A stretch of DNA of 64,000 nt, from NCBI RefSeq assembly GCF_964355755.1, contig NC_092670.1, positions 21,203,201 to 21,267,200 of the forward strand, in the 5' to 3' direction. Below are positions 1 to 11,150 of the stretch, piece after piece; within the stretch, counting starts at the first letter, position 1; every line of letters starts with the position of its first letter. A program made the translations under genes and the position numbers. The notes beneath the pieces are model-generated. The model was given only the letters and a program-made list of their open reading frames with translations. It made no database searches and was not told where the DNA came from. This DNA is from Antedon mediterranea. Lineage: Eukaryota; Echinodermata; Crinoidea; Comatulida; Antedonidae.

Positions 1-285
1 GAGGATCCAAGTAGGCCGCTTGCTTATACAAAAACCAAGGCTTCAACAATGCGTGTTAGTGAATCATTTGGTGCCAAACACAAACGGCCATTGAAGAAGG
101 TGTTGCCAATTTGTGTGTTGGGCATTGCTGCTTTGATTTGGATTTTTGTTCGTGAAGAGACTGAAATTGACAAAAAGTTATCTGGCGAATTTTACGATCA
201 TTTTCCTCTGGTGCCTGGTTCAACAAATTCAAAGGAAGATGAAGAGGAGAAAACCCAAAAAGATACAAAAGCAGAACTTTCATGA
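1..285 (+). CDS. UQCC4: UQCC4 (CCSMST1 family) complex III assembly factor, 3' exon, 5' partial
   Basis: The reading frame is already open at base 1 and stops at TGA 283-285, so the start of the gene lies outside the window. The part seen has a D-P-x-R-P motif at its beginning, then a K-A stretch, a G-x-x-H-x-R-P motif, and the K-V-L-P run leading into one hydrophobic segment. It continues into R-E-E-x-E-x-D and an acidic tail. This order matches the conserved core of human UQCC4/CCSMST1, a single-pass mitochondrial inner-membrane protein needed to assemble ubiquinol-cytochrome c reductase. The internal ATG at 49 would drop the conserved D-P-x-R-P, so I treat the exon as 5' partial. AATAAA signals follow at 316-321 and 365-370. 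The assignment rests on motif order recognised by eye; the mitochondrial targeting part is not in the window. Confidence 0.8.
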   Translation, partial: EDPSRPLAYTKTKASTMRVSESFGAKHKRPLKKVLPICVLGIAALIWIFVREETEIDKKLSGEFYDHFPLVPGSTNSKEDEEEKTQKDTKAELS

Positions 286-315
286 TACTGTACATGCAGT
301 ACAGTATTATTTATT

Positions 316-370
316 AATAAAATTTAACTATTACTACAGTACATTTTGTAGAAAGTAGAAAGGCAATAAA
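316..370 (+). terminator. Polyadenylation signals of UQCC4
   Basis: Two AATAAA hexamers (316-321 and 365-370) lie 31 and 80 bases after the UQCC4 stop. They are the likely cleavage/polyadenylation signals. Confidence 0.5.
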
Positions 371-594
371 AACATTATTTAACAAAATGATTGTGGCATT
401 TTTAAGCATTCATATACTGTACAATACAAATTTGATGAAAATTGCATCAATAATCAAATTTTACAGTACTGTACACTACAGATAGGACTAGACGAAGTGT
501 ATGTACACACATGTTTTGGGTGTCTAGAAAACTAAGATACAGATCTTATTGTGATGGTATGGAACGCCTCCTCTGCCTTCAGTTCACATTTATC

Positions 595-950
595 ATGCAG
601 TACACACCAATCGTCATGCAGTACACACCAATGGTCATGCAGTACACACCAATGGTCATGCAGTACACACCAATGGTCATGCAGTACACACCAATCGTCG
701 TTCACATTTATCATGCAGTACACACCAATGGTTATGCAGTACACACCAATCGTCATGCAGTACACACCAATGGTCATGCAGTACACACCAATCGTCATGC
801 AGTACACACCAAACATCATGCAGTACACACCAATCGTCATGCAGTACACACCAAACATCATGCAGTACACACCAATGGTCATGCAGTACACACCAATTGT
901 CATGCAGTACACACCAATCGTCATGCAGTACACACCAATCGTCATGCAGT
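595..950 (+). repeat. 21-bp minisatellite, left arm
   Basis: About 16 copies of a 21-bp unit. The variable positions are mostly the last few bases (CGT, GGT, AAC types). A short TTCACATTTAT interruption at about 700-710 separates 5 outer copies from about 11 inner ones. Confidence 0.9.
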
Positions 951-1284
951 GAAATATTGCGTAATTTATACCGCCACCTATCGACAAAATCGAATATCAC
1001 GTGACGTTTATTAGACGGCTGTAAAACTAGGCCATCGACTCTAAGATTTCTTTTATGTTTGACATACTGTACTTATTTTAACCGCTACACATCTCTGTGA
1101 ATGCTCTGTTTTTTATATATACAATAATTTATTATGCGAGACACAGGCGCGGCTAGGAGGCCATTGCAATTATTGAATTCCATAAAAGAAGTTTAAATAG
1201 TCTTAGTTTTACAGCCGTCTAATAAACCTCACGTGATATTCGATTTTGTCGATAGGTGGCGGTATAAATTACGCAATATTTGAC

Positions 1285-1640
1285 TGCATGACGATTGGTG
1301 TGTACTGCATGACAATTGGTGTGTACTGCATAATGTTTGGTGTGTACTGCATGACGATTGGTGTGTACTGCATGACGATTGGTGTGTACTGCATGATAAA
1401 TGTGAACGACGATTGGTGTGTACTGCATGACAATTGGTGTGTACTGCATGACCATTGGTGTGTACTGCATGACGATTGGTGTGTACTACATGACGATTGG
1501 TGTGTACTGCATGATGTTTGGTGTGTACTGCATGACGATTGGTGTGTACTGCATGACGATTGGTGTGTACTGCATGACCATTGGTGTGTACTGCATGACG
1601 ATTGGTGTGTACTGCATGACGATTGGTGTGTACTGCATGA
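1285..1640 (-). repeat. 21-bp minisatellite, right arm
   Basis: The same 21-bp unit in reverse orientation. About 5 inner copies, then the same interruption at about 1395-1410, then about 11 outer copies. The interruption is therefore not at the mirror position of the left arm. Confidence 0.9.
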
Positions 1641-1683
1641 TAAATGTGAACTGAAGGCAGAGGAGGCGTTCCATATGATGGTG

Positions 1684-2401
1684 GGTTGTACCACTGTATA
1701 TTTTTAGGGACTTTAAAATACAGTAGTTAGATTATGCTATTACTGTACCATTAAAGGGATTTCTATGATTTTACGAGGTTTTCTATTTTCTGTCGTTGAA
1801 GGTCCTTTCTTGTCTACACATATACACACACAATTTCCAAAAAAGTATGCTGTAGTAAAGTACAGCATTTATATCCCAAGTACAGTACTTTTGTATTGTA
1901 TTCTGGGTGAACAATTGTGCCAGGGGTACACATCCAAAAATTAAGAAAAGACAAATCAGTTTTAAACATTTATTACTGGTTTTTTCTTCCTTCACAAATG
2001 CACAGTTTCTAAGTGCCATTCTGACAAACCTACTCCAGTACTGATAACCTGATGTATGCAAAATAAGTTAAAATTGTACATTATTCCAAAATTGATTGTC
2101 ATTTCTAATCTAGACTTGTAAAAATGTTTTTTATCTAAAGATACCAGTTTTTCAAATTTACAAAATATTTTAACGCTACTTTACTATATTTTACACGAAA
2201 GCTAACTAAAAATAAAATCCAAGCAATTAGTATGGTCATAATAACGCACATTAAAACGAGGAATCGCGAGAATAAAATGTTTACAATGCTAAAATCTTGA
2301 AAATGCTGTGACCGGCACTGGTTAGCAGAACTGCGTAAACAAATCTAGTTTGGTCAGTTTAGCATTTTATATCAATAATCACGACATTCTGTACAGGTTT
2401 T
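1684..2401. other. Intergenic, nothing recognised
   Basis: AT-rich sequence between the fold-back element and the 3' end of the H3.3 gene. The open frame on the minus strand at 1783-2061 has no recognisable motif. Confidence 0.5.
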
Positions 2402-2407
2402 TTTATT
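2402..2407 (-). terminator. Polyadenylation signal of H3.3
   Basis: AATAAA on the minus strand, about 60 bases after the H3.3 stop codon. Replacement histone genes are normally polyadenylated, unlike replication-dependent ones. Confidence 0.5.
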
Positions 2408-2464
2408 ACTATATATATTTATCAAAAAGTCAATTGAGGTCATTATGTTGCAGCAGCAGCGATC

Positions 2465-3358
<894 letters not shown>

Positions 3359-3432
3359 CTTTTCACCCAGATACTTCTACCTTTCTCAACGACGAATATT
3401 CAAACACTCAAAACGAATACAAAAAATCGCGG

Positions 3433-3456
3433 ATATTTATAGCCGGATTACGTCAC
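3433..3456 (-). promoter_or_regulatory. H3.3 core promoter: TATA box and CRE
   Basis: On the minus strand TATAAATAT lies at 3441-3433. A CRE-like GTGACGTAA lies just upstream at 3456-3448. The distance to the 5'UTR donor at 3359 leaves room for a short first exon. CRE elements are common in H3.3 promoters. Confidence 0.65.
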
Positions 3457-3460
3457 ACCT

Positions 3461-5690
3461 GGCGCAATTTCTGATAGCTCATGAATAATTACTTCATTAT
3501 TCAATTTGTAGGCGGGGCTAATTATAACTCGTTATCTGAGTGGATAGAATATGAAGAATCTGATTGGCTTGTTGCGCGTACTGGCAGGAGCTCATTTTGT
3601 ACTCAAGCTCAAGTATACGAAAATCAACGTTGTAGAAATTGCCTATGTTTTAACATTGGGTTTCATTTCTGGTTGAAATTCAGATTGATTCATTCGATCC
3701 TCCACCACCAAGCCATGAAAAAGCATAAATTATCTATATTTTAGATTTTAATTATTGTACAACTAAAAAAATTAAGTTATTGATGTATAATGTGCCATTT
3801 TAATGTCAAATAATAATTATTTATTTTTCAAATTGATTATATAACTCTAAACCTATATGGAGAATTTTTTTCCGAAATAAAAGATGAATGAATGAATGAA
3901 TGAATTTAGGCGTTTTGCACACTAAATTAAGTAACTGAATCACATTCAACATCCATCATCTCATGGTATATTCACAGTTTTATCATCTACAATTTGTTTC
4001 AGTTTGTTGGGAGACAATTTTTTTTATAAAAAGATGAAAGTTTTGTCAAAATAATTAATCATCTGACGTCGTTGCACCAGGGAGGTATAAAAATAATTAT
4101 TTTTATACCTGGCCTGGTGCAGCATACAACTCTGAATTCAACATTTTGAATATCTAAAAACTTATAGGCCTACTGTCTGTATATAACACGGAGGAGGTAA
4201 TTTTATAGCTCCATGCTTATATAAATTAATTATATTATTTCAGTATATCACAGCACACTTTAGAATTCATGTGCTATGCCTGGCCCGGATGATTATGTTT
4301 TACTACTGATTCTTAAAATTATTATGTTGATTTTTTAAACAAACGCCGGAACATCTCCAGTATAGTATCCACATCATGCAAAAAACACCTTATATCAAAA
4401 AGATGTAGGCCTAATTAAATTATTTGATGGTTTATTTTAAATCAATTTAAAAACAAACACAAAACAAACGACACATCATATTCATTTAAAAATAACTTTA
4501 TTTCTGGAATGACCATATAGCACTCTGATTTAATATTTTTATTTACAATTTTCTGGTTTTACAAAATTATACCTGAAACACAAAATCGGCAAATAAAATT
4601 TAAAAAAATAATATCCTAAATTCTTTAATATTCTTTTTAATACTTGACTTTATTTCTTAAATTTTTTCAAAGACTTTTTAGAAAAATATGACCTTTTTCA
4701 GGAAAGCACAAGTTTAACACATGATCTTTGACAAAATAATGAAATGCTCTTTTCTAAATTACAATATATGGTAAATATAAATAACTTGTTGCAGAGCACA
4801 AATGGAAACAGATTGGAAATACAAAACGATTGAATACAAGCAATTGCACAACACAAGATTTTTTTGGTATTTTACTTTCAATTATAGTAACGTGTATTGA
4901 AAAAAGTCAATTTACAGTTACATTTTCACAAAACCAAAACAAATTACAATACAACAATGGTCTCGAAACAGGATGGAATGAATCAAACAATACACTTTAA
5001 CAACGTGACAGTAAATATACTAATTACTATGGCAACTATATACAAATGTTCATAAATTCACGTTTTTACACTTGTAAGTTCCTTTTTATTTTCACTTTGC
5101 CCATGGGCGGGCTAATTACAACGGGCAATGGCATTGTAGAATAGTTCTCTTCTTTTTCATATGTTCTATTGTATCTAGCAGCCACTCCTAACATTTGAGA
5201 ATACAATATAGCAATTAGTAGCAACAATAAAGTTAATTGTTTAATGTGATTTGTCACACCCAGAAACAATTACTGGTCTTCAGTAGGCAGTTTTAACATA
5301 AATTTTTCCAATGGCTTTATTCTGTAAAGATAAAAACAACAGAAATTATAACATGTGTACAAAAAGATTGAAAAATAATTATTATAGTATATTCAATTCA
5401 AAATTCAAATTGAGGTACTACATTTTATCTAATATAGTGCATCAGTTGTAATAATTATATGTATTTTTAAGTAGTTTTAGAGAGCTTTTTCTAATTTTTC
5501 TCATCTTCACCATTTAAAAATTGATTAATTTCCAGTATATCACTGAGCGGTTTAGAGTTTCTCAGTCTATGCCTGAATTTATACCAAACATTTATCTAAT
5601 CTACAGTATGAGCAAATCTGTCACATGTAAGTTAATTCAATCAAAGTGTTTTTCATTCTCATGAATAACTTGCTTAAAGCTCAGGTACAA
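3461..5690. other. Intergenic, AT-rich, no gene supported
   Basis: It holds a short ATGA microsatellite (about 3884-3904) and a 28-bp perfect palindrome at 4083-4110 (AGGTATAAAA arms) flanked by CACCAG/CTGGTG. Two very short possible terminal exons on the minus strand (5322-5271 and 5570-5491) and a 67-codon minus frame (5066-5269) with a hydrophobic start are too short to call. Confidence 0.4.
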
Positions 5691-5725
5691 GCATGAATTT
5701 TAAATACAATATCTGGTTAATTGTA

Positions 5726-5850
5726 CAGGGGTGGCGCCAGGATCTTTCCGACGCGGGGGCTAAATTCCCAGACGGGGGGGCTATGCGAGTGAAGCGAGCA
5801 TTACTTGGCTGGGGGCCAGGGGGCCGCCAAGGGAAGCAACACGTTATAGC
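5726..5850 (+). mobile_element. Terminus of a hAT-type DNA transposon
   Basis: It starts CAGGGGTGGCGCCAGG after TTGTA. It contains GCGAGTGAAGCGAGC and a G-rich CCAGGGGGCCGCCAAGGG segment. Read in reverse, this matches the right end of the hAT copy at 8469-9769, so it is a relative of that family. The partner end was not found. Confidence 0.55.
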
Positions 5851-6129
5851 GTAATTTGAGGCCGTTTGAATCAGATTTAGGGTAGCCAATTTTTTCAATT
5901 TTGTATGGTACATAAATAAAATACTGTGTGAAAAACACATTGCAAGAGGTCCGGTACGATGACTGTGTAAATCCATTCTTTCAAATTTAAAAATGAAGTT
6001 TTTAAAGTTCAATATGCCTATCATAGAAAATATACGCGAACGTAAAACCTACCCACGGGCCAAGAGGTATATCGTTATAATCGCAGAGACGTAGGCAGGT
6101 TGCTGTCTGGGGGTGCGAAAATTGTAAAT

Positions 6130-7760
6130 GCGCGAGATATCCATGGTCTGATCTGTAAGAAAATTTTGAAAAATAGAGCTGCTAGGTCCCCGGAAATTGC
6201 AATTATACATTGATATATAAAACGAAATTACAAGTCTATCAGAGAACAAGCCCACCGAGGTTGAGATGGAGCTAAGGACATTTAAACAACTAGAGTTGTT
6301 AGGGGGTGTGTAGAAAGCGACGACCTCGAATTGGACGACCCCAACGACCCGGGCGACCTCGAATTGGACGACCTAGAATTGGACGACCCATAACACAAAA
6401 CCGACGACCCCTATAGCCTAGCCTAAGTGTGGTATAACATCCCGAAGCCGAACATAGCCAAAGATCTTTAAACCATACCTTATATAATACTCGCAAGCAA
6501 GCAATTGATTGAAAAAATACCGAAATATCGCCATTTCATACTGAATGTGTCGACACGAACAAACGAACAGATATGGAACGCCAAGAGTGCATCATTAAAA
6601 CTGCATTCGACATATTAAAAATAAATTAAAAAGAAATAAATATTATACATTACATGGTTAAACCATGGACGTATAATTACATCTCGTCTTATAACGAACA
6701 CTATAGGCCTACCAAGCAGCGTGTTGCGAACATGTGCATTGGGAGGGCCATAAGAAAGCTTTACATTTCACACATGCATTGTATACGGTCAAACCTTCTC
6801 ACCCACCGCTGAAAAAGGGGCCGTTTTGACCTGGTATTTCGTGTGCTAATCGAGTCGAATGCAGTTTTAATGATGCACTCTTTGCGTTCCAAATCTGTTC
6901 GTTTGTTCGTGTCGACACATTTAGTATGAAATGGCGATATTTCTGTATTTTTTCAATCAATTGCTTGCTTGCGAGTATTATATAAGGTATGGTTTAAAGA
7001 TCTTTGGCTATGTTCGGCTTCGGGATGTTATACCACACTTAGGCCTAGGCTAGGCTAGGGTCGTCGGTTTCGTGTTATGGGTCGTCCAATTCTAGGTCGT
7101 CCAATTCGAGGTCGCCCGGGTCGTTGGGGTCGTCCAATTCGAGGTCGTCGCTTTCTACACACCCAGTTGTTAGGTCCCCGGATATTGGATTATAGTATTT
7201 CGAAAAAAAGAAACAAAATATATAAGGCTCCAGGACCAGCCCTACCATTAGGGTTGAGCTGCTAAGAAAATTGTGAAAAGTAGACCTGCTAGGTACCTGG
7301 AAATTGCACTTATAGGCCCATATTGATAAATGAAACGAAATTATAAGTCTACAGAACCAGAGCTAAGAAAATTGTCAAAAATAGAGCTGCTAGGTCCCTG
7401 CAAAACATTGAAATATGAAATGAAATTATAGGTCCAGCCCACCATGGTTGGGGTGGAGCTAAGAACATTCTGAAAAATAGAGTTGCTAGGTCCCGGAAAT
7501 TTAACTTATTATACTTCGAAGCATAAAACAAGATATATACCGGTACGTCTCCAGAACCAGCCCTACCATGGATATAAAAAAAAATTGAAAAAAATATAGC
7601 TCTAGGTTCAATGCACTGATTGTATATTGTACATCGAAATATGAAACAAAATGTATGGTAAGTATACATGACCAGCTCTATAATTGGGGACAGTTGAGCT
7701 AAGACAATTTTGAAAACTAGAGATGCAGGTCTTCAAAAATTACACCTATACTTAAAAAAA
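6130..7760 (+). repeat. Degenerate ~100-120 bp tandem repeat
   Basis: Seven diverged units share a core like TAGAGCTGCTAGGTCCC, near 6172, 6291/7165 (split by an insertion), 7278, 7380, 7477, 7595 and 7718. A-rich lead sequence and a GAAATTATA stretch lie in between. Spacing is about 100-120 bp once the 6304-7164 insertion is removed. Confidence 0.7.
6304..7164. mobile_element. Long-TIR fold-back (Mutator-like) element with ~10-bp target duplication
   Basis: The ends are GGGTGTGTAGAAAGC and its complement. The inverted arms are about 310 bp each (6304-6611 and 6855-7164), nearly identical, around about 240 bp of spacer. AGTTGTTAGG is directly repeated at 6294-6303 and 7165-7174. The arms contain repeated GTCGTCCAATTC words. 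Long TIRs with 9-11 bp duplications are typical of Mutator-like (MULE) elements. No transposase frame is present, so it is non-autonomous. The superfamily is inferred from structure only. Confidence 0.75.
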
Positions 7761-8069
7761 ATTCAGACATAGAGGCCTAAACAAGTTACCCTTTTTACCT
7801 TTTATTTGGAGGGGAATGCGTCCACACGGGTAGACCATTTTCCGTCGGGGAAATCAGTTTATTTCCCAGATGAATGAGCAGTTCATGACATACAGGACAT
7901 TGGAAATGTAATAACTTAGCTATAATAAGATGTTGGCTAAACGAAAATGGCATGTTTTTTGTTTAGTAATGTTGGCCGAGCCTACAGTGAAAAACGTCTA
8001 TTTCAGGTTCAGGTACCTACGGAAGCCCGTTCGGGCCACAAGTTAACTATATTTTAAAAGCTTTTATCT

Positions 8070-8135
8070 GGCGGCCGCCACTTAAATATCTGGCGGCCGC
8101 CACTTAATTATCTGGCGGCCGCCACTTAATTATCA
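8070..8135 (-). repeat. 22-bp minisatellite, left arm (3 copies)
   Basis: Three copies of a 22-bp unit whose core TGGCGGCCGCCA is a perfect palindrome containing a NotI site. They are in reverse orientation to the long array at 9796-10165. Confidence 0.9.
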
Positions 8136-8468
8136 AATTCATTTAATTCAACCAACCAAACACTCTACATGCTGCATCTATATGTAACTTTTCATAGACT
8201 CATTTCCAGCCGTTGATTTTCTTCCATTTGACCCCATGTAAAAGGTTAGAATTTAATTGCGCCGTATAAAAAAATAAAAACGAGCCGAACGTAATGGTAA
8301 ATGGGCCGAATAAAAAAGAGCCGAATGCTGAAAGAGCCGAACGTAAAGGTAAATGGGCCGAATAGAAATGCGCCGAATGGTAAAAGAGTCGAATAGAATT
8401 AAAGTTTGCTGTCGGAGGCAGCGATGGCGTTCCATATGCAACATCGCCTCTGATCCAATACACGTACA

Positions 8469-9769
8469 CAGGGGCGCAGCCAGTGGGGGGTCACGGGGGT
8501 CCTGACCCCCCCTTTTTTTTAGAAAAAATAAATAAAAACATGAGACAACAATACAGATCAAATCATCCTGGAGATACTGTGGAAGATTACTACCGAGCAG
8601 TATTACCAAATCAACTTCTTGATTACAAACCGAGTTAAAAACCCGTTTTTCTGCCGATAACAGGCCATGCTTTAAAATATTTGGCGTAGCACCCGAGTCT
8701 ATAGTGAAGTGTAATGTTGAAGAAGTCTTCAAGGAACTTGAATTTGGTACGATGATCTGCCAAGACACGAACATCTTCATTCCGAGCTTCAGTGATGGAA
8801 GCGACTGTGTAAAATTAGCGGATCCAAATGTGTTTCCGAATGTGCGTGCACTTCTTCTAATCGCGTAGGCCTATGCCCGTAACGTCTGCTGAAGCTGAGC
8901 GGAGTTTTTCGACTTTATGGAGAACGAAAACCTGTTTGGGAAATCACATGTCTTATGAGCAGCTTTCGGGATTGTGCCTCATGAACATACACTTTAACAT
9001 GAACATTAATACAGAGAATGTCATTCGCGAATTCTGTCTCCAAGCCAAGAAGAATGTTCCAAACTTATGTTTAAAGATGCATCACGCGATGTCAAGAGCG
9101 CCGTTATAGTAACTAACGTAAAATGTATGATAATAATTTAGAAGTTAGTTATTACAATTATGTATAAGCTATCACCTATACTATACATTCGAACAAAATA
9201 GGTATATTTTTAAACAAAATATTGTATGTACTGGGTATGATAAGCGTCTCACATACACATGGAGCCAAGATAGCTTCTTGGACTTGCACAGTGTATGAAC
9301 TCTAACCTTACGGTTCTCATTTAATAATATCACTCCCTCCATGCTATCATTCTAATTTCTTTTTTCAAACTTTTGCATCTCTACGTTCATTTCATGCAAC
9401 TTTTGTATTGGTGAAAAGGAAGGAATTCAAATAATTCCTCCTCTGAGTTTACAGCCTCTCTACACAAATCAACAAACAAGCAAGAAAAAAAGTGTTTGTC
9501 TGTGGCAGCCTGGAATATAAAAATGTTCTGTAATGAAAATGAGAGTTGTTTTTTGTTTTCTTTGTTTCAGTTTATTAGTGTTAACATTGTCATATTTGTG
9601 TGTGCGTAAACCGATTCAAATGATCTAGATTGCCCTAGACCGCCAAAGCTTCCCCTGGACCCCAACCGGGGGCCCTTGGCGGCCCCCTGCCCATTGTTGC
9701 TCGCTTCGCTCGCAAAATACTCACATATTGGTTGACCCCTCCTTTAATTCTTTGCTGGCTGCGCCCCTG
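8469..9769 (+). mobile_element. Decayed hAT transposon with intact TIRs
   Basis: Perfect 15-bp terminal inverted repeats, CAGGGGCGCAGCCAG at 8469-8483 and CTGGCTGCGCCCCTG at 9755-9769. GTACA directly flanks both sides (8464-8468 and 9770-9774), a 5-bp candidate target duplication. The interior carries the broken C-terminal part of a hAT transposase. At 1.3 kb the copy is internally deleted relative to a normal autonomous hAT. Confidence 0.85.
8820..9109 (+). pseudogene. hAT transposase C-terminal (dimerisation) fragment, broken
   Basis: The frame 8873-9109 reads P-V-T-S-A-E-A-E-R-S-F-S and then L-S-G-L-C-L-M-N-I-H. This is the classic hAT-family dimerisation signature found in ZMYM- and THAP12-like transposase derivatives. 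The preceding family motif (D-P-N-V-F-P-N-V-R-A-L-L-L-I-A) is present at about 8821-8865 in another frame, separated by a TAG and an inserted TAGGCCT-like word. The gene is therefore disrupted. No N-terminal BED finger or catalytic core was found, so this is not a functional transposase. Confidence 0.8.
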
Positions 9770-9795
9770 GTACATGTCACGTGAACTAATTATTA

Positions 9796-10165
9796 AGTGG
9801 CGGCCGCCAGATAATTAAGTGGCGGCCGCCAGATAATTAAGTGGCGGCCGCCAGATAATTAAGTGGCGGCCGCCAGATAATTAAGTGGCGGCCGCCAGAT
9901 AATTAAGTGGCGGCCGCCAGATAATTAAGTGGCGGCCGCCAGATAATTAAGTGGCGGCCGCCAGATAATTAAGTGGCGGCCGCCAGATAATTAAGTGGCG
10001 GCCGCCAGATAATTAAGTGGCGGCCGCCAGATAATTAAGTGGCGGCCGCCAGATAATTAAGTGGCGGCCGCCAGATAATTAAGTGGCGGCCGCCAGATAA
10101 TTAAGTGGCGGCCGCCAGATAATTAAGTGGCGGCCGCCAGATAATTAAGTGGCGGCTGCCAGATA
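9796..10165 (+). repeat. 22-bp minisatellite, 17 copies, 16 with NotI sites
   Basis: The unit holds GTGGCGGCCGCCAGATAATT (20 of 22 bases shown). Copies are essentially identical except the last, where GCGGCCGC has become GCGGCTGC. Each unit centres on a 12-bp GC palindrome in an AT-rich setting. Confidence 0.95.
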
Positions 10166-10218
10166 ACAGCTTTTAAAATATAGTTATCTTGTGGCCCGAA
10201 CGGGCTTCCGTAGGTACC

Positions 10219-11150
10219 CGACGGTAATCGTAAATTTAAAAATTGAACATACGAACAATAAAATAGATCGCGAAGATAATTCGTACCCTTTTGCTGTCGA
10301 TACACAGTACACGACGTAACGCGTCAGTAAACTTCGCCTGGAAAGTAACTACAGTACACATTCTGGTCCCTGGGTGGAACATGATATCAAGCGTAAACCG
10401 CAATGGGCCAGGCCCAATGTTAAACGATTCGTACAAAGGGACACCGCCAGACAAGTGCATACCTATTGTTTATTAGATCACTGGCAATAATGCATGCATA
10501 ATATAAGTGTAATAGCCCTCCGACGTACTTAACAAAAATGGAACTTCGCGGTTTTCTAGTCGCTGAAGCTACGAAGTGAACGCGAATGATTTTTACTTTA
10601 TATTATATTCCCCGACGAAAAGTACTCGCGTTCCCCCCGACGTGGGGGCTCCCCGACTAGGGGGCTACAGCCCCCGTAGCTATACCATACTATACCATAT
10701 AATCTCAGTGGCAGGATTTCACACAGTCACAAAATGTACCAACAGCAAATATGGTTTGGTCAGATACAGTTTTATTTAAATATGCAATGTAATACAGTCT
10801 GTTCTGGCTATATTACATACCTTTTCTTCTCTCTATTATAAATGTTTTATTCTACCAAGCTCTTTTCCTTCTCTCCTCTTACCAGTGCATCCATATTTTA
10901 AGGAACGGTCCTAATTAATATGCATGTACTGGGAGGGGACTATTTAGTAAAGGGAACATTCCATGATGATGAGGAAATAGTAATTGATTAAGGATGTGGG
11001 TTATAGGAGAGTGAACAAAGAGTACCTAGGGATAGGAAGAAACCACTAGGAATGTTAATAGATGGAGTAGGGAGAAATAGTGAAAAAGGGTTGTTGACCT
11101 GATGGTCAGAGTGTTACACTAGTAGGTGAAACAAGGCCATATAGATGGTT
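10219..11150. other. Intergenic, no gene supported
   Basis: Short open frames on both strands near 10236-10476 carry no motif I recognise. A C/G-rich patch at 10637-10677 resembles transposon ends of the surrounding kind. Confidence 0.4.

Larger units (their letters stand above)
559..1674. mobile_element. Fold-back element with 21-bp minisatellite arms
   Basis: Two arms of about 470 bp are reverse complements of each other around a spacer of about 170 bp. The outer ends carry TGGAACGCCTCC and its complement. The middle of each arm is an array of a 21-bp unit containing ATGCAGTACACACCAAT. The inner ends share about 80 bp, read on the left from about 949 to 1030 and on the right from about 1200 to 1282. 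The word TGATGGT occurs next to both outer ends (552-558 and 1676-1682) and may be a target duplication. Long runs of open frame across the arms come from the 21-bp period, a multiple of three, and are not genes. Confidence 0.8.
8012..10218. mobile_element. Fold-back element with NotI-bearing 22-bp arms, containing a hAT insertion
   Basis: The outer ends GGTACCTACGGAAGCCCG (8012) and its complement (ending 10218) begin inverted arms of about 55 bp of unique sequence. Each arm then runs into a 22-bp minisatellite: 3 copies on the left (8070-8135) and 17 on the right. Most of the interior (8469-9769) is a separate hAT insertion. No clear target duplication is seen. Confidence 0.75.

Noticed and set aside
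595-950. CRISPR array
   Set aside because: Units are head-to-tail without unique spacers and arms are inverted duplicates; it is a minisatellite in an animal genome.
511-1707. Long open frames of 60-167 codons on both strands
   Set aside because: They exist because the 21-bp minisatellite unit is a multiple of three without stops; the peptides are simple repeats.
3481-3744. 87-codon frame beginning with M-N-N-Y-F
   Set aside because: It lies immediately upstream of the divergent H3.3 promoter, has no domain, and ends in AT-rich low-complexity sequence.
5066-5269. 67-codon minus frame with a hydrophobic N-terminus
   Set aside because: No homologous motif, no clear promoter or neighbours; length is within chance for AT-rich DNA.
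5271-5322. Possible terminal exon on the minus strand after a CTTTACAG acceptor, ending in L-P-T-E-D-Q and stop
   Set aside because: Only about 17 codons and no recognisable upstream exons; an open run this short is expected by chance.
5491-5570. A 28-codon minus-strand open stretch after an AATTCAG acceptor
   Set aside because: Short, unsupported, and inconsistent with the neighbouring candidate exon.
8253-8780. 175-codon minus-strand frame containing an I-D-S-G-A-like stretch resembling a retroviral-type protease motif
   Set aside because: It crosses the hAT terminus and runs antisense to the hAT remnant. There is no D-T/S-G-A domain context, no reverse transcriptase nearby, and the 3' part lies in GCCGAAT repeats.
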